DNA of 64,000 bases. Source: Strongylocentrotus droebachiensis (taxonomy: Eukaryota; Echinodermata; Echinoidea; Camarodonta; Strongylocentrotidae). This document shows, piece after piece, positions 1-12,190 of this stretch. Each line of letters begins with the position of its first letter. Position 1 is the stretch's first letter. The notes beneath the pieces were generated by a model. The model did no database searches. It was not told where the DNA came from and worked only from the letters and a program-made list of their open reading frames with translations. The translations under genes were made by a program, and so were the position numbers. Location of the stretch: the NCBI GenBank assembly GCA_035222895.1, contig JAVYIG010005380.1, positions 62,001-126,000 of the forward strand. Direction: 5' to 3'.

Positions 1-1
1 T

Positions 2-592
2 AGTGCGGACGATCTCCATATCACTGTTGAGGATCGTTCGATCTTGGTGCAGGTCATGAGAGAGGTTTCGGGTACTCTTTTCTCGCAGCTTGCGGTGACT
101 TCGCATTCCATCGAGAAGCATCGTCGGGAAGCTGTGCTCACTAGTTTGGGCATTCGACCGCGTCAAATTCCAGGACTGCTTCCGCAGATCCCGGTGGATA
201 GTCCCCACCTTTGTGGAGATAGTTTCTCTACTCTGCTGCAAGCCGAGATTGATGGTGAGAAGCAGGCTCGAGACCTGTCCGTTGCTTTTCGCGATGTCCA
301 AAGGCCGGTTCCTTCCTCCGGACCTCGTAGGACGAGTTCAAAGAGTTCGGGTTCTTTTCGTAAGAACGTCGGCCAGTCTAAGGGCCGCCCTCAGGACTGG
401 TACCCGGTCGAGGAGGAATACCGGGATCGTGGTCGTCCTTCGTCTCGAGATTCGTCTTACCGTGATTCTTCTTACCGTGGGGCGTCATCTCGTGGTTCGA
501 CCTCTAGGGGCAGGTCGTCCAGGGGTAGTCGCGGGGGATATTCATCTTCCCGGGCTCCCTTTCGTGGAGGTGGGAAGTCATTCTCCAGATGA
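2..592 (+). CDS. DIRS gag-like protein, C-terminal part
   Basis: The frame is open from base 2 to a stop at 590-592 and must begin left of the window. The ATG at 44 is internal and I do not take it as the start. The last ~50 residues are rich in Ser, Arg and Gly with RGG and SR-like repeats (about 420-590), a composition typical of nucleic-acid-binding tails in retroelement Gag proteins. The central part (SHSIEKHRREAVL, about 95-150) is shared with copy 2 at 27660, but the sequence before about base 90 differs from copy 2, suggesting a subfamily difference or an old rearrangement. The role as a particle or RNA-packaging protein is inferred from position and composition, not from a recognised domain. 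The downstream RT frame overlaps it in another frame. Confidence 0.7.
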   Translation, partial: SADDLHITVEDRSILVQVMREVSGTLFSQLAVTSHSIEKHRREAVLTSLGIRPRQIPGLLPQIPVDSPHLCGDSFSTLLQAEIDGEKQARDLSVAFRDVQRPVPSSGPRRTSSKSSGSFRKNVGQSKGRPQDWYPVEEEYRDRGRPSSRDSSYRDSSYRGASSRGSTSRGRSSRGSRGGYSSSRAPFRGGGKSFSR

Positions 593-2537
593 TGGCTTCC
601 CCCGAGTGCTTGGGTCTCAGGTAGGCGGGCGGCTCCGGGGATTTCTCCCGGCGTGGGAGAAGATCACCAGCAACGCATTTGTTCTGTCGGTGGTGCGAGA
701 AGGGTTCTTCATCGATATTGTGGAACCTCTTCCGAATGGCGTCCTCCGGAGCCGCTCTCCGATCATGTCCCCTCTTTTTCAGAGTCACATTTCCTCCGAA
801 ATCGTGTCTCTGTTAGAGAAAGGGGCAATAGAAGAAGTAGACGATCACCCGTTTCTTTGTCTGTCACCGGTGTTCGTAATTCCCAAGCGCTCGGGTTCTT
901 TGAGAATGATTCTCAACATGAAGCGGATCAACCTTCATTTGGGGAAGGTTCATTTCCGGATGGATCATCTGGCAACCATCCTTCCTTCATTGAATCCCGC
1001 AGACGTCGCGGTTTCGTTGGATCTTCGCGACGCTTATTTTCATGTGCCGATACATCCGCGGTCGCGGGATCTTTTGGGGTTTGCCTTCCTGGGCAAATTC
1101 TACCGTTACAGAGCGCTCCCGTTCGGTTTGCGCCCTGCTCCTTGGATTTTCACGAGAGTCGTGGCGTCGGTCATGGCGTTTCTGAGAAGTCGGGGCCTTC
1201 GTCTTTTCGCTTATTTAGACGACTGGCTGTTGGTCGCAAAGTCGGAGACTCTGTTGTTGGATCATATGCAGATTCTGATCAGCACGACTCAAGATCTCGG
1301 GTTTCTCATAAATTGGGAGAAGTCAGAGTTTGTTCCGACTCGCACGCCGTCTTACCTAGGTGCTCAACTGGACATTCGTCATCAGCTGGCTCGTCCCAGT
1401 CTCGACAGGGTCGAGACGATAGTCAGGACTGCTCGGTCTCTGAGATGTGCGCGTCGGGTGAAAGCCGAGCGTTGGCTGCAGTGGCTAGGGTATCTCTCCA
1501 GTCTAGTCGACGTTCTTCCAGATTGTCGACTATTGATGAGACCCTTCCAACTTCTTCTGTTGGAGTTTTATCAGCCGAGCGTGAGTTCTCTTTTGACGTG
1601 GATCCCCCTGTCGTCCAGAATCAAGGGTCTTCTAGGTCCTTGGCTTCGTCGTTCTTTCCTTCTTCAGGGAAAACCTTTCCTAGTTCCTCTCCCTTCCGTG
1701 ACCGTCACCACGGACGCGTCGCTGGTGGGTTGGGGGGGTCATTGCCAGGGGTCGATGATTTCAGGAGACTGGAGTCATCTGGACGTTCTACCCCACATCA
1801 ATGTGTTAGAACTTATGGGTGTGTTTGCTTCGCTTCGTCACTTCCGTGCTCGTCTGGTGGGTCGCTCGGTTCTGATTCTTACGGACAACGTGTCGGTGAT
1901 GGCGTACATCAACAGACAGGGAGGCACTCATTCTGTGGCTCTGAACGAGTTGGCTTCTCAACTCTGGGCATGGTGCAAGGGGGCGAGGGTGTTCCCGGTT
2001 GCTTCACATATCCCAGGCGAGGAGAATATCATAGCGGACTTTCTCTCCAGAGGCAAGTGCCTTCCTTCGGAGTGGACTCTGTCTCCGACTGTCTTCAGAC
2101 AACTGGTGAAAGTGTTCGGTGTTCTCGACATCGATCTGTTCGCAACTTCGCTCAACCATCGTCTTCCTCGGTTTTGCTCGAGAGTCCGGGAGCCGGGAGC
2201 TTTTGCTCTGGACGCTTTCGCGATCCCGTGGGGGGGTTGGAGGGCTTATGCCTTTCCCCCGTTCGCATTGATTCCCCGTGTGCTCAGGAAGATCAGGGAA
2301 GATCAAGCGTTGGTGATTCTCATAGCTCCTTGGTGGCCAGCGAGGTCGTGGTTTCAGGACCTTCTGACTCTCCTGGTGGGGACTCCCTGGTTGTTGCCGT
2401 GTCATCCGGATCTGGTGTCGCAACCTCTGTCCGGTATTCTACACCAGCGTCCGGAAATCCTCCATCTGACCGCTTGGCGGTTATCGGGGAGAGGGCTCGT
2501 TCGTCAGGTTTCTCCGAACGTGCTGCAGAATTTCTAG
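591..2537 (+). CDS. DIRS reverse transcriptase - RNase H - methyltransferase-like polyprotein
   Basis: The domain starts near 633 with the GGRL-F-W entry motif seen in DIRS polymerases and runs to the stop at 2535-2537. The frame is open further upstream (to at least 213), but that part overlaps gag and looks like a shadow. RT motifs visible are SLDLRDAYFHVPI (near 1015), LPFGLRPAP (near 1120) and the catalytic YLDD box (1212-1223). RNase H acidic residues are in VTTDAS (near 1705), NVLELMG (near 1800), LTDN (near 1880) and NIIADFLSR (near 2025). The C-terminal DIDLFA...YAFPPFALIP block (about 2130-2300) is the conserved tail of DIRS polyproteins often linked to a degenerate Dam-like methyltransferase; that assignment is an inference. 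No frame break is seen, so this is the better preserved RT of the two copies. Confidence 0.88.
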   Translation, partial: DGFPRVLGSQVGGRLRGFLPAWEKITSNAFVLSVVREGFFIDIVEPLPNGVLRSRSPIMSPLFQSHISSEIVSLLEKGAIEEVDDHPFLCLSPVFVIPKRSGSLRMILNMKRINLHLGKVHFRMDHLATILPSLNPADVAVSLDLRDAYFHVPIHPRSRDLLGFAFLGKFYRYRALPFGLRPAPWIFTRVVASVMAFLRSRGLRLFAYLDDWLLVAKSETLLLDHMQILISTTQDLGFLINWEKSEFVPTRTPSYLGAQLDIRHQLARPSLDRVETIVRTARSLRCARRVKAERWLQWLGYLSSLVDVLPDCRLLMRPFQLLLLEFYQPSVSSLLTWIPLSSRIKGLLGPWLRRSFLLQGKPFLVPLPSVTVTTDASLVGWGGHCQGSMISGDWSHLDVLPHINVLELMGVFASLRHFRARLVGRSVLILTDNVSVMAYINRQGGTHSVALNELASQLWAWCKGARVFPVASHIPGEENIIADFLSRGKCLPSEWTLSPTVFRQLVKVFGVLDIDLFATSLNHRLPRFCSRVREPGAFALDAFAIPWGGWRAYAFPPFALIPRVLRKIREDQALVILIAPWWPARSWFQDLLTLLVGTPWLLPCHPDLVSQPLSGILHQRPEILHLTAWRLSGRGLVRQVSPNVLQNF

Positions 2538-3518
2538 TCCAGAGTAGACGAGAGTCTACCAGGACGGTTTACAACTCCAGGTTAGATGCGTTTCACACTT
2601 GGTGTGAGGAGGTGGGCGTCGCCCCTAGAGAGGCGTCTTTACCTTCTATTGCTGACTTTCTGATCTCTTTGTATGACAAGGGGAGAGCTCTGTCGACGAT
2701 TCGTGGTTATCGGTCGGCTATAGCTGCTGTTCATTCGGGGTTTGCCGATGGTACTTCGGTTTCTTCTGCTCCTCAGCTAGCGGCTCTTTTGAAGTCTTTC
2801 TACCTTAAGAGACCCTCCTTCAGACCTCTGACGCCAGCGTGGAGTTTACCCAAGGTTTTGGAGGCTTTAGTACGCCCTCCCTTCGAACCGCTGTGTTCTG
2901 CGACGCTTCTACATACTACGATCAAGACGGTTTTTCTCATGGCAATCGCTTCTGGTCAGCGTAGGAGCTCACTTCATGCCCTTTTCGGTTGCTCCTGGGC
3001 ATATCCGCTGGGAAGGACGTGGGGTTCGTTTGATCCCCAAGGCTTCGTTTATTGCTAAGAATCAGTCTGACACGTCAGATTCGGTGGAAGTGGTGCTCCA
3101 TCCCTTGTCGGATTTTTCTTCGGTCTCTGGGGACAAGCTGTGGTGTCCCGTTCGCGCCCTCAAATGGTATCTTCACAAGACGAAGCCTTTTCGCAAATCG
3201 GATCAGCTCTTTCTGATTTCTCGGGAGCCACATTCGGCGGCATCTCGGGATACGATCTCCAGGTGGTTGGTCTTGGCTATCAAGGCTGCGGGTCCTGAGG
3301 CTTTGACGCCTGGCAGGACTCCTCGTGCTCATGATACTCGCAGTGTCAGTACGTCTTGGGCTCTTTTCAACGGAGTTTCAGTTCGGGATATCTGTAGAGC
3401 AGCTTTTTGGAAGTCTCCAAGTTCTTTTACTGCTTTTTACCTCAAAGATGTGCCCGCGGGCGAACAAGCCTTTGCGGTCGCTTCTCTGAAGGCGGCTTCG
3501 TCGTCTATTTCTCATTAA
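2460..3518 (+). pseudogene. DIRS tyrosine recombinase, frameshifted
   Basis: The N-terminal core-binding part (RSSGFSERAAEF..., then TVYNSRLDAFHTWCEE near 2570) is in a different frame from RT and overlaps its end. The catalytic part continues to the stop at 3516-3518. Between about 2970 and 2995 the frame shifts: copy 1 carries one extra base in a T run compared with copy 2 at 30345-30365. Catalytic residues can be placed as Arg in SGQRRSS (near 2955), His-x-x-Arg in AHDTRS (near 3330) and Tyr in FTAFYLKD (near 3430). The family joins the linear cDNA circle to the target without target-site duplication. Because of the frameshift, a full-length recombinase is unlikely from this copy. Confidence 0.85.
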
Positions 3519-3570
3519 CTTGATGTGTTTGCTTGGTTTTTACCACCCGGCATTAATCTGTGCTGGTCTT

Positions 3571-3673
3571 TAGCAAAGTAGAATAGGTAGATACGTTGAT
3601 TTATTGATGTAAATCATGAAAATCAGTATTGATTTTATTATTTACGATATAAATCTACGTATCTACCTATTTT
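3571..3673 (+). repeat. DIRS internal complementary region, copy 1
   Basis: The block starts TAGCAAAGTAGAATAGGTAG and ends ATCTACCTATTTT. Its second half (from about 3616) is the reverse complement of the right terminal repeat at 3852-3920, including the shared GATATAAATCTACG core. Its first part also resembles the terminal repeat directly, so the region folds on itself. In DIRS elements this region templates the junction of the circular intermediate. An almost identical block is at 30940-31043 in copy 2. Confidence 0.85.
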
Positions 3674-3851
3674 CCCTCCCTCCATCCCCAGCGCCATTAC
3701 CAAGGGGTGTTTTAGGGGACTCGTGATAAGAGGAAGAGGTTACGTTGGCAGCGCTCGGACGCAAGGGTCACGGAGGGCGCTATTGGGCGGGGGGTATGAG
3801 CAATTTGGCGATGTGTTTTAAGTTTCGGTGATGCAATGTTGAGGTGCAACA

Positions 3852-3920
3852 ATAGCAAAGTAGAATAGGTAGATACGTAGATTTATATCGTAAATAATAA
3901 AATCAATACTGATTTTCATG
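3852..3920 (+). repeat. DIRS right terminal repeat, copy 1
   Basis: The repeat runs from ATAGCAAAGTAGAATAGG to GATTTTCATG and matches 31222-31290 over its whole length. Host sequence after it (GTTTGACTG) differs from that after copy 2 (ATTGGCCTA), which fixes the right edge. Confidence 0.85.
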
Positions 3921-6111
3921 GTTTGACTGTCAGTAGCATTTGACATGCAAACGTGCAGAAACTAAAAAGCTTCTTATCGACTTAGTGTGTTTGTACTAAA
4001 GAACTACTCACTTCACAATGAAAGAGGGGGTGCTTTGAAATGCAGATGTTCAATAGTAAATGAATCTCCAGATAGTTCAGTTTTCTTGCAGTCTAGTCAA
4101 ATGAAAAGAGAATTGAAAAGTCCACTGCCTATATGCAGCTGCTATTACTACTTCAACAGCAACTTTACACTCTTTTAAAATAGGCATTTGATATGTATTT
4201 ATAGAAATGTGCATCTCTTATATGTGGGAAATCTTTAATAGACTGTAGAAGTTGCATTAATCTCTAATGGGATTTATCATATTTTGTATGGTTTCTCTGA
4301 GGTATGGGCAATCTCTCTTAAAAGCATTTTCATGGATTGAAATGTTTCTAGTACTGCTTCTAATCCAATCCACTCTTATTTAATTAGCACTCCATTCATA
4401 CCTATCCAAGAAAGTCATAGAAGAAAAAAAAAACAGTCCTGTTACATAAAACTTGTTATCAGTTACAAGTTCCAAAAATTCAATAACAAAATTTGTCCTC
4501 AGCAATAATTTCAGTAGCTCATCTCCATTATTGTGTATTGTTATGGATAAGAAGTTTGGTTAAACAGGGCTGAGATGAGTGCATCCTACAGTGTATGATC
4601 CCTTCTTCATATCCACACTGTGACTCAGTGTTTCTTATAGCACTTTTAATGATGGTATGCAGGACTTTCGGAGGTATAACACCTCTTTATTTTGGCTTCG
4701 TTTCACTCAACAACACATTTTAAATCAAATTTCACTTGAAACCCTCGGCTTTAAAGTTCACATGTACCTGTCACCTGATAGAGGTAAGCATTAGAAGTCT
4801 GGATTAAAGGTAAGCTGTAAAATGGTTGGCTAGGCTTCAATGGTGGTTGAATAAATGAAGTTTTGCCTCATTAGGTTTTATGTGGTGTGACCTTAATTGG
4901 TGCTCAGACCCCTTTGAAGCTTATCCTCTAGCTTTTAATCTGGAGACAACACATTTCCTTTCTGTATTTTCCCAGATAACAGGAAGTGAGTGCCATCTTA
5001 AGATTTTGGCATTTGTGTCAAGGGGTCCTTCTGCTGACAAAATCGATATGATTTCTAGATCTGCGATGTTGTTTTCCTGAAGACTTTTAAGTTGTATAGA
5101 CCTTCACTTGGCAGAAGGTATCAAGCTGTTTTGTAAGCACGAGCCCTTAGAAAACAGAACAACAACTACAAACTATTTTGGCTGCCTGTAGACTAGACTG
5201 AACAAATGCAGGCCTGTTTTTGCTCAAGTCAGTTTCAATTTTCTTCAGGGATATTCATTTACACAATGTACTACTGATATACAACATACGAGTAGGTAAC
5301 TACTCAATATAAAACTAGCTTTTTTCTCACAAAATTCAATTGGATACTATTTGTAGTCACCTTTGTGGCAAGTTTTTTTTAGTTTTAAAGCTATTTCAGA
5401 GCTTTAAAAAAGGTCCTAAATCATCACAATGTGACTGGATATTGTTGGGTTTTTACCTTTAAGATCCATCCTGTCTTTGTGAGTTGATTCAATGACAGGG
5501 ATTTATTCCTCCCATTCAGCCATCAAGTTTTAGCACCCATAAATCTGATATCGTAATGACTCCAAGTTCATGTCTCTCCCTACTTTCCAACATGTACATT
5601 CTATCGCACCGACCCATAAAACCAGTTTTATGCCCCCTGAGCTAGGTTTATGGCCATTTTTACCCGCCCGAAGTGCTGACCACTCGCTTCATCTTCCCTT
5701 GTATGAAAGTGTGGTTTTATCATTTATTTTTGTTTTGGTTGTAACAAGTCATGAAAATCCCGAAGACAGAATGACAGAATGCCGGCTTAAAGGCATGATG
5801 TCATATATTGTCACGTTCACGGCAGAATTTGGTAATTCTCAGGATACTTGCCTTACATTGATATTATAAAACACCAATAGAGATATGTGTCTGAAAAAAG
5901 CATGATGTATTGCGTGGGTTAATTCAGCATTTTAGACTCTGAATTGTTAATAAAATTGAAGTGTTGATTTAACTTTATTACTATCGTGTGTGCTTTGGGA
6001 ACCAAAAAGGCTTTAACTCATACAAATTTACAAAGATTTTATGTTCTTCTTGCTCTCGAGCAGACAATCTAGATTGTGCACAGCTCACTGTGTCAAAGGT
6101 AGCATGCCATG

Positions 6112-6450
6112 AGGTATATTTTCATCAGCTTGAGATTGCCAAATAGCCCGCTATTTCTGATTTGGGAAATAAGCCAGAAGTTACAAATCACGTTTTCATC
6201 AGCTCGAGACTGGACCTCAAAACTCGATATTGTGCTCAGCATAGTGCGAGTCTTCGGGCTGGTGAAGACGCACCTGACAAATTGTGGGATATTTTGCAAA
6301 CTAGCCCAAGATATCTTGGTATGGTTATCTTGACCAAATATCCCGCTAATTGCAACTGCGGGTTAATGAAGACGCAAATTAGCTAGATAATTTGCGATCA
6401 GGATAGTTGAAATAGGGGGTTGTTTGGCAATCTTGAGCTGATGAGGACAG
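6112..6450. mobile_element. Small TIR element
   Basis: The left end (TTCATCAGCTTGAGATTGCC from 6121) is the inverted, slightly diverged match of the right end (GGCAATCTTGAGCTGATGAG, about 6427-6446). The inverted similarity extends inward through CAAATAGCCCGCTATT and its partner AATAGGGGGTTG. There is no coding capacity beyond chance frames. This is the structure of a non-autonomous DNA transposon (MITE). Exact outer edges and target duplication are uncertain. Confidence 0.6.
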
Positions 6451-8879
6451 GCCTATAGATATGATTTGTATGTTATGAGTGTGCAGCAGAAGAATCTTTG
6501 TGGGGCGTCTCTGTGGTAGAGAGATTTGTTTGACATTAATGGTACTTTTTTGCTTTTTGCTTCTTTCTTTTTTCCTTATTTGAGGCTGTGATGAAAAAAT
6601 CAATCAAACGTGTTATGAAATGCGATATCGAGAAAAAATAACCAAAGAGAAATATTGCTCTGAAAATTATATTTGTAGATTATTAGCCTACATTCTGGTT
6701 TTATGTTTGTGCAATTTATCATCTCACCTGAAGCAAAGAAAACACAAGAAAAGTCAATATCTCTTTTGGAAAATTTACCGACAGTCATTAGCTTGAAGTT
6801 TGTTCATCTTTTCAAAGCAGTTTGCATACATGTAGATTTATGTAAAGCAGTTTCATAATGCCTTCAAACAGCAGCAGCTTAAATATCATCTTGATGTTGT
6901 AGGTACACTTATGGAATCTTGTGACAAAATATGAATTAACACAACATATGATGAAGTATAATGCGATTCAATATTTGATTATTTTTGCATTACCATAACA
7001 AATAAAGAAGATTTGTATAAATAACATTTGTAGAATAAGAGGGAAACCTCCAGACAGAAAGTTCACTCTTGCCTCAAAATATTTGTTTACCTTTCTATTA
7101 GCAAGGAAATATTATTTTTGAAGTAGATATTTTAATTGAAAAATATTCTGCTTTAGAATAATCTATCTTTTCCCAGTAATTCATTGAAATGATGCACAGA
7201 TTGTGCACCCAAATTGTTTCCTTCATATAGGATGTGGAAATGCAATTCAAGCAGTAATTGTTTTGACACATTCTACTGTGCGATGAACCGGAAACCATCA
7301 TTTTAGTTCCAAATTGGTATGAATTGTCTGATCTTTCCCATCCCAGAAATTCAATGATAGAATGCGGGAGGAGTTATCTCTGGATTAGGCTCTATAGACC
7401 ACAATATTTATCCCCCTTATTTTAACTACTGAAGCGAGGTGAGCCACCCCCAAATTGAAAAAACCGTAGCAAAAACTGCCCTAAATATTAGAGAGGAGAA
7501 TATGAGTCGGCACGTTTGCTACATCACATGAATGAATGTGGCGTGGATGCGCTTCAGTTTTATCAATTACCTCCGCATGCAGGCAGAAGGGGGGATAAAT
7601 GCTTTCCATTATGGTGCCCAAATTACTGGTGCTTTGCTTGTAATTCAAGCCTAATGTAAAGTATTGGGGGATAATATGATCTGCTGTCATTGTCAATTTG
7701 GGAGCCAATCATGACAACTGCATGCTGCTCCCTCATCTTTCAGCTTGTGTTTTTTCCTGCCGGGTTTGGTTATCTTCAGTCAATGCACTTCAAACCTGCG
7801 ATGCCATCATGTTATAAGAAATACATTAATGATGCTTTGCACAGATTGGAGCCTCTTAATTGGTTTATATAATATGATTTCTTCAGCTCCTCAAATAGGA
7901 ATTGGGGATCTACTTTGATAATTAGATTTTTTGAATAATAAGGACAGCTAATTTTGTATTGGTAATTTTTTTGTAATCATGCAGAATATGTGAGAATGAA
8001 ATCCTTATTACTATTATTAGTGATGTGCTTAATTGAATGTCAAATTAGCATGATTATTGTGCCTTGTACGTTTTATGCCAGGGCTTATTAATGTATAAAT
8101 CTTAATTTTATTAGATATATGCTCAATCATAACTTCACCATCTCAATATAAATTCAATCATTTTATTTTCTATGAAGTCAAGTGAAATGAGAATGGTTTG
8201 AGGTAAAATATGATGATTTCAGAATGTAAATGAAAATAGAACATTCCTGTCGATCCAATCATTGGGAACTTGTGAGAATAAAGATTTATACCCATGTACA
8301 GTGTATTGATACTTTACCAAGTGTTTATTTGCATTTAAATCTAACTAATGTATTTGTCTTTTATTGTTGTTCATTTCAGCATCCTGTTCACCTACTGTCT
8401 ATTCTACATCTAATCCAGTACCTCCCTCAACCACCAGACAGACACTAGAAATACTGCAAATCCTGGGGTAAGCTGCTGCAATATATAATGATTTCTATCG
8501 TATCCATTCTCTCTCTTCCATTTTGTGCCTAGCGTAAGAAGATCAGCAGGGGAACTTCTAAAATTGTCATTTTCTTTTTATTTCCTTTCCATCCCATTTT
8601 CATTCTTTCCCTTTTTCTCCCTTTTTAATCTCTATCTCCTCTTTCCCCACTTCTTAAAAGAAAAGGAATTACGCAGTAACAGTCAACTTTTCTTTTATCA
8701 TTTGCTTTCCTAATTTCATTTGTTCCTTCTTTTTCTATACCTTGATTTCTGTCTTGCTTTCTCTCTTTCTCCCTTCTATTCCGTGTTCTGTCAATCTGTC
8801 TGCTTTCTCTATCTCTTCTTCGCTGTCACATCAAGCCCTCCATTGATTTTTGTTAATGTTTTTATGTTGTTGTATTATA

Positions 8880-9003
8880 GTTTGTACAAATGCTTTAGAA
8901 ACTGGGTAATAGTCATATACCTACAAGTATATATCTGTAAAGTGCTTTTAGAGAGATTGTTGATACATTAAGTGCTAGATATAAACCCTGAATATTATTA
9001 TTG
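8880..9003 (+). repeat. Short interspersed element fragment with ATT-type tail
   Basis: A block with GTAAAGTGCTTTTAGAGAG and AGTGCTAGATATAAA ends in a short ATT run. A related block in the opposite orientation lies at 62250-62335, also ending in ATT repeats. This pattern is common for small dispersed repeats in invertebrate genomes; the class is not determined. Confidence 0.4.
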
Positions 9004-9418
9004 AATGCTGTTTCTCTCACCATTCCTGAGGCATTGGGTGTCTTGAATGTTTCTCTTCACCTTTCCTGCCTCACACGTCCATCATGCACTCTCTCGGTAG
9101 CGCTCAGTTCACAGAGCAATTAAATTCCAATTAACCAGTAGGTCCAATGTCATGATCTTGCCTTCTATGATACTTGTCTTGGCTCAAGTTGATTAAACCT
9201 GACACATTGCTAGGCTTTCAAAACCCCAGCAAAAGTTTATGAATATAGAAGCAGATTTCCATGCTCTCAATGTGGTACGAAGTGTGATCGATTACTGTTT
9301 ATATTGTATGCTATGAACAGTGTCAATGGACCATCATGATAGTTGTTTCATCTACAAAATTGGTATTTGGGACACTACATGGTGTTGGTTTTCAGACTTG
9401 GGATGCTGTCGTCCTTGC

Positions 9419-9535
9419 CTGGTATATAAAGTTCTTTATACCAGGTAGCTAGTTTATTGGACCCTTACGAAAAACAGCTGTGCTGACTAGGGTGTTCTGC
9501 CCTTATGTGGAAATAAATAAATAAAAAAAGTTTAT
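9419..9535 (+). repeat. SINE- or MITE-like sequence with AAAT tail
   Basis: It begins with a near-perfect hairpin (CCTGGTATA ... TATACCAGG, about 9419-9446) and ends after GTTCTGCCCTTATGTGG in an AAATAAATAAAT tail followed by A-rich sequence. A tail of this kind suggests a retroposed short element, but no pol III A/B boxes were recognised. Confidence 0.35.
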
Positions 9536-11889
9536 CTATACATTTGCCTCTCTTGACCCAGGGGTAGATGACACTAGTAACTAGTTAAAGGAATTCCTAG
9601 AATGCTGTTTGCATTGTAATGATAACCTAGCATAAATCAGGTACTTTCATGTTTATTATTATTCTTCAACTATTCAAAAGCACAAGGAGTTCTTTAAATA
9701 GGGTTTGGGCCGTCATCATTTATGTCAGTACTTTTGAGTACCATTTTGGCAGATATGAGCTCAGTATAAGGATCTGATATCATCATCGTTCTCATTATTT
9801 TTATGATTATATTGCATTTATAAACTCACTTGACAATATGAATGAAAACCTGTATTCTCTGATCAGTCATTGCTGTACTTTATTGATTGTTATCATTGGT
9901 GATAACAGCTCAGGTGGTAAAGCTTTTCTTTCTCCTACCAAGAACCATTCCTAGCCCCCAAGACACATATCATATCTCATGACACCCTGACTAATGAGTC
10001 AAGGGCCAAGGGTAGCATGAGAAGGGATCGGATACCAGTCTGGAGTGACAGATGCGTGTCAGGACCATGATCAATTGTCTTCATGGAATTTCATGAATTT
10101 GAAGAAAATGAAACCTCACCCAGCAGTTGAATATTTGACTGCACAGTGAATATCAAATGTTTATCAACCTTTTGTTTTATCCATTGGCACCATGACTTCT
10201 CGAAATCTACAGTCATATCTCAGGGAAAGTTAATAATTTTGTCCCATATGTTTTAAAGCCAGTTTTATGTATTAACAAAAATATTCAGCCAAGGAGACTT
10301 TCAACAAGTCTGTAAGATTAACATTAAAGAAATAGATATTATATCATGTAATGCCCTTCATACTTTCTTGAAAATCCAGTCTTTTATTTAACCGTCATGA
10401 CATTCTAACCATTCCTTTCGTACAAACATGTATTGATTAAAAAAAAAAATGATATGGAGAAAGTATGAAAGTTAAAGACTTGCAGAACAATATAGAAACT
10501 GGGGCATTCATATGCCATCTAGACCCCACTCCAGTGATGGTGCCAAAGTTGAGACATTCAATAACAAAAGTAATTTATTCCATCTATAAATTACAATAAT
10601 GGATGCTATGTATTCATTTGATAATGGACCCTTCATCTGCTAGAAGATCCAGTGTCTTATTGTTTCTTTTAAAGTACTTATGTTAGAGTTATACCTGTTA
10701 GCGAGTTATACAATATTTTAATCAAACAATTTTAATAAACATGTTGCAAACCTGCATCCATTTTTTTTCATCACCCCTCTCAGTAGTCAACCGTATTTGT
10801 CATGGCTCGTGTGACCTTTGACCTCATGTTCTTCCACCTCTCTAACCTCGGTTTCATGAAGCCTTTGAAGGAACAGCTGGCGCTGAAATTTGTCTTGCTC
10901 AAAACTTATTTTTAGACCAACAAAAAATCACACTGCATTTGAAACCTGTCACATAGTGCAGAATCAGGTTGTGCATCCCCCTCCCACCCTCACCTATTAG
11001 CCGGAATTTGATGCACTCTTCATTTATGTGGAATATACTGATCAATGTACGATTACTTTGATGATGATCCCTTAACCTACTAAATCTGATGATGTTTCTC
11101 GGATTTGTTAGTAAGTAACAGGTAACAAGGTTTGTAATAGAACAGCAAGAAACTCTATTTGCTCAGAGGGACATTAATTCAAGTTTGGTTTGTCTGCCCC
11201 CATGTTACATAAAATATGCAACTAACGGAAACAAATTTAAAGTCAGTAAATGACAAGCTGATAGCTTCCGAAGGCATATAAATGTTAGCAAAGGAGGAAT
11301 TTTTTAAACATAAAGCTCTTTCTTTTTTATTTTCATTGATAGAATCCTTGCTGAACTTTTAACCAAGTTTTGAAGGTTGATTTTACCATTTGGGTTAAAA
11401 TACAATAATAAGAGACAAGAATCCTTTTTATTTAAGCACCCTGGCTTGCCTCAAACTCAAAGCAGCTTTCCCATCTCACCTCCCTCATCATTATCTCAAT
11501 ATTTGCTCTTTTTAGTTAGATGTCGGATAGCCTGATTCTTGCTTTCACTTTGATTACATAGTAAAGAGTCTTGAGGGGTACTGGTTAAGTGTAGCCTCCA
11601 GTCTTAGCATCCTGATTACAATGAGGAGGTCAATGCGTTACTGTACAGACACTGATCTTGAGTAGATGGTAATGTATTAGGTTATAATTGTCACAGATTG
11701 GAGGGAAATTTTGAGGGTATTGTCTTCAAAGATTGTGGTCAGTCATGTTTAATCATTATGTTCCTTTCTTTTATTTTGAGTGCCTTTTCTCTTATCTCAC
11801 TACTACTACTACTACTACTAATAATATTTGGTTTTTATATAGGGCTTAATACTAATGTCTTGATCTCTGTGTCTGTATACCGGTCTTTA

Positions 11890-12190
11890 TATCTATTTCT
11901 CTCTCTCTCTCCCTGTCTCTTTTTTTTTCTCTCTCTCTCTGTCTCTTTCTCTTTCTCTCTTTCTCTTACTCTATCTCTTTCTCTCTTTCTCTTACTCTAC
12001 CTCTCCTCTCTCCCTACATGTACAGTATCTCACTTTCCCTCTTGCCCCCTCTCTCTATTTCTCTCTTCTCCATTGTTTTTTTCTCTCTCTTTCTTCCCCC
12101 CTCTCTCTTTTTCTCTCTCTCTCTCTTTCTTTCCCTATCCCCCTCTCTTTCTTTCCCTACCCCCCTCTGTTTCTCTTTCTCTTTTTCCAT
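11890..12190 (+). repeat. CT-rich low-complexity tract
   Basis: About 300 bases of almost pure pyrimidine, mostly CTCTCT and TTTCTC runs. The open frames across it encode only Ser-Leu-Phe repeats and are not genes. Confidence 0.9.

Larger units (their letters stand above)
1..3920 (+). mobile_element. DIRS-type tyrosine-recombinase retrotransposon, copy 1 (5' end outside window)
   Basis: The sequence shows, in order, a gag-like reading frame, a reverse transcriptase with RNase H, a tyrosine recombinase, an internal complementary region and a right terminal repeat. DIRS elements are known to use a recombinase rather than a DDE integrase and to replicate through a circle templated by the internal complementary region. 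The element is clearly more GC-rich than the AT-rich DNA that begins at 3921. It stops at the same motif (GATTTTCATG) as the second copy at 31290, after which the two flanks differ, so 3920 is a real element edge. The recombinase frame is broken, so this copy is probably not autonomous. The left repeat lies outside the window. Confidence 0.9.

Noticed and set aside
504..2423. Antisense and alternate-frame ORFs in DIRS copy 1
   Set aside because: They are shadows of the RT frame in GC-rich sequence and have no matching motifs.
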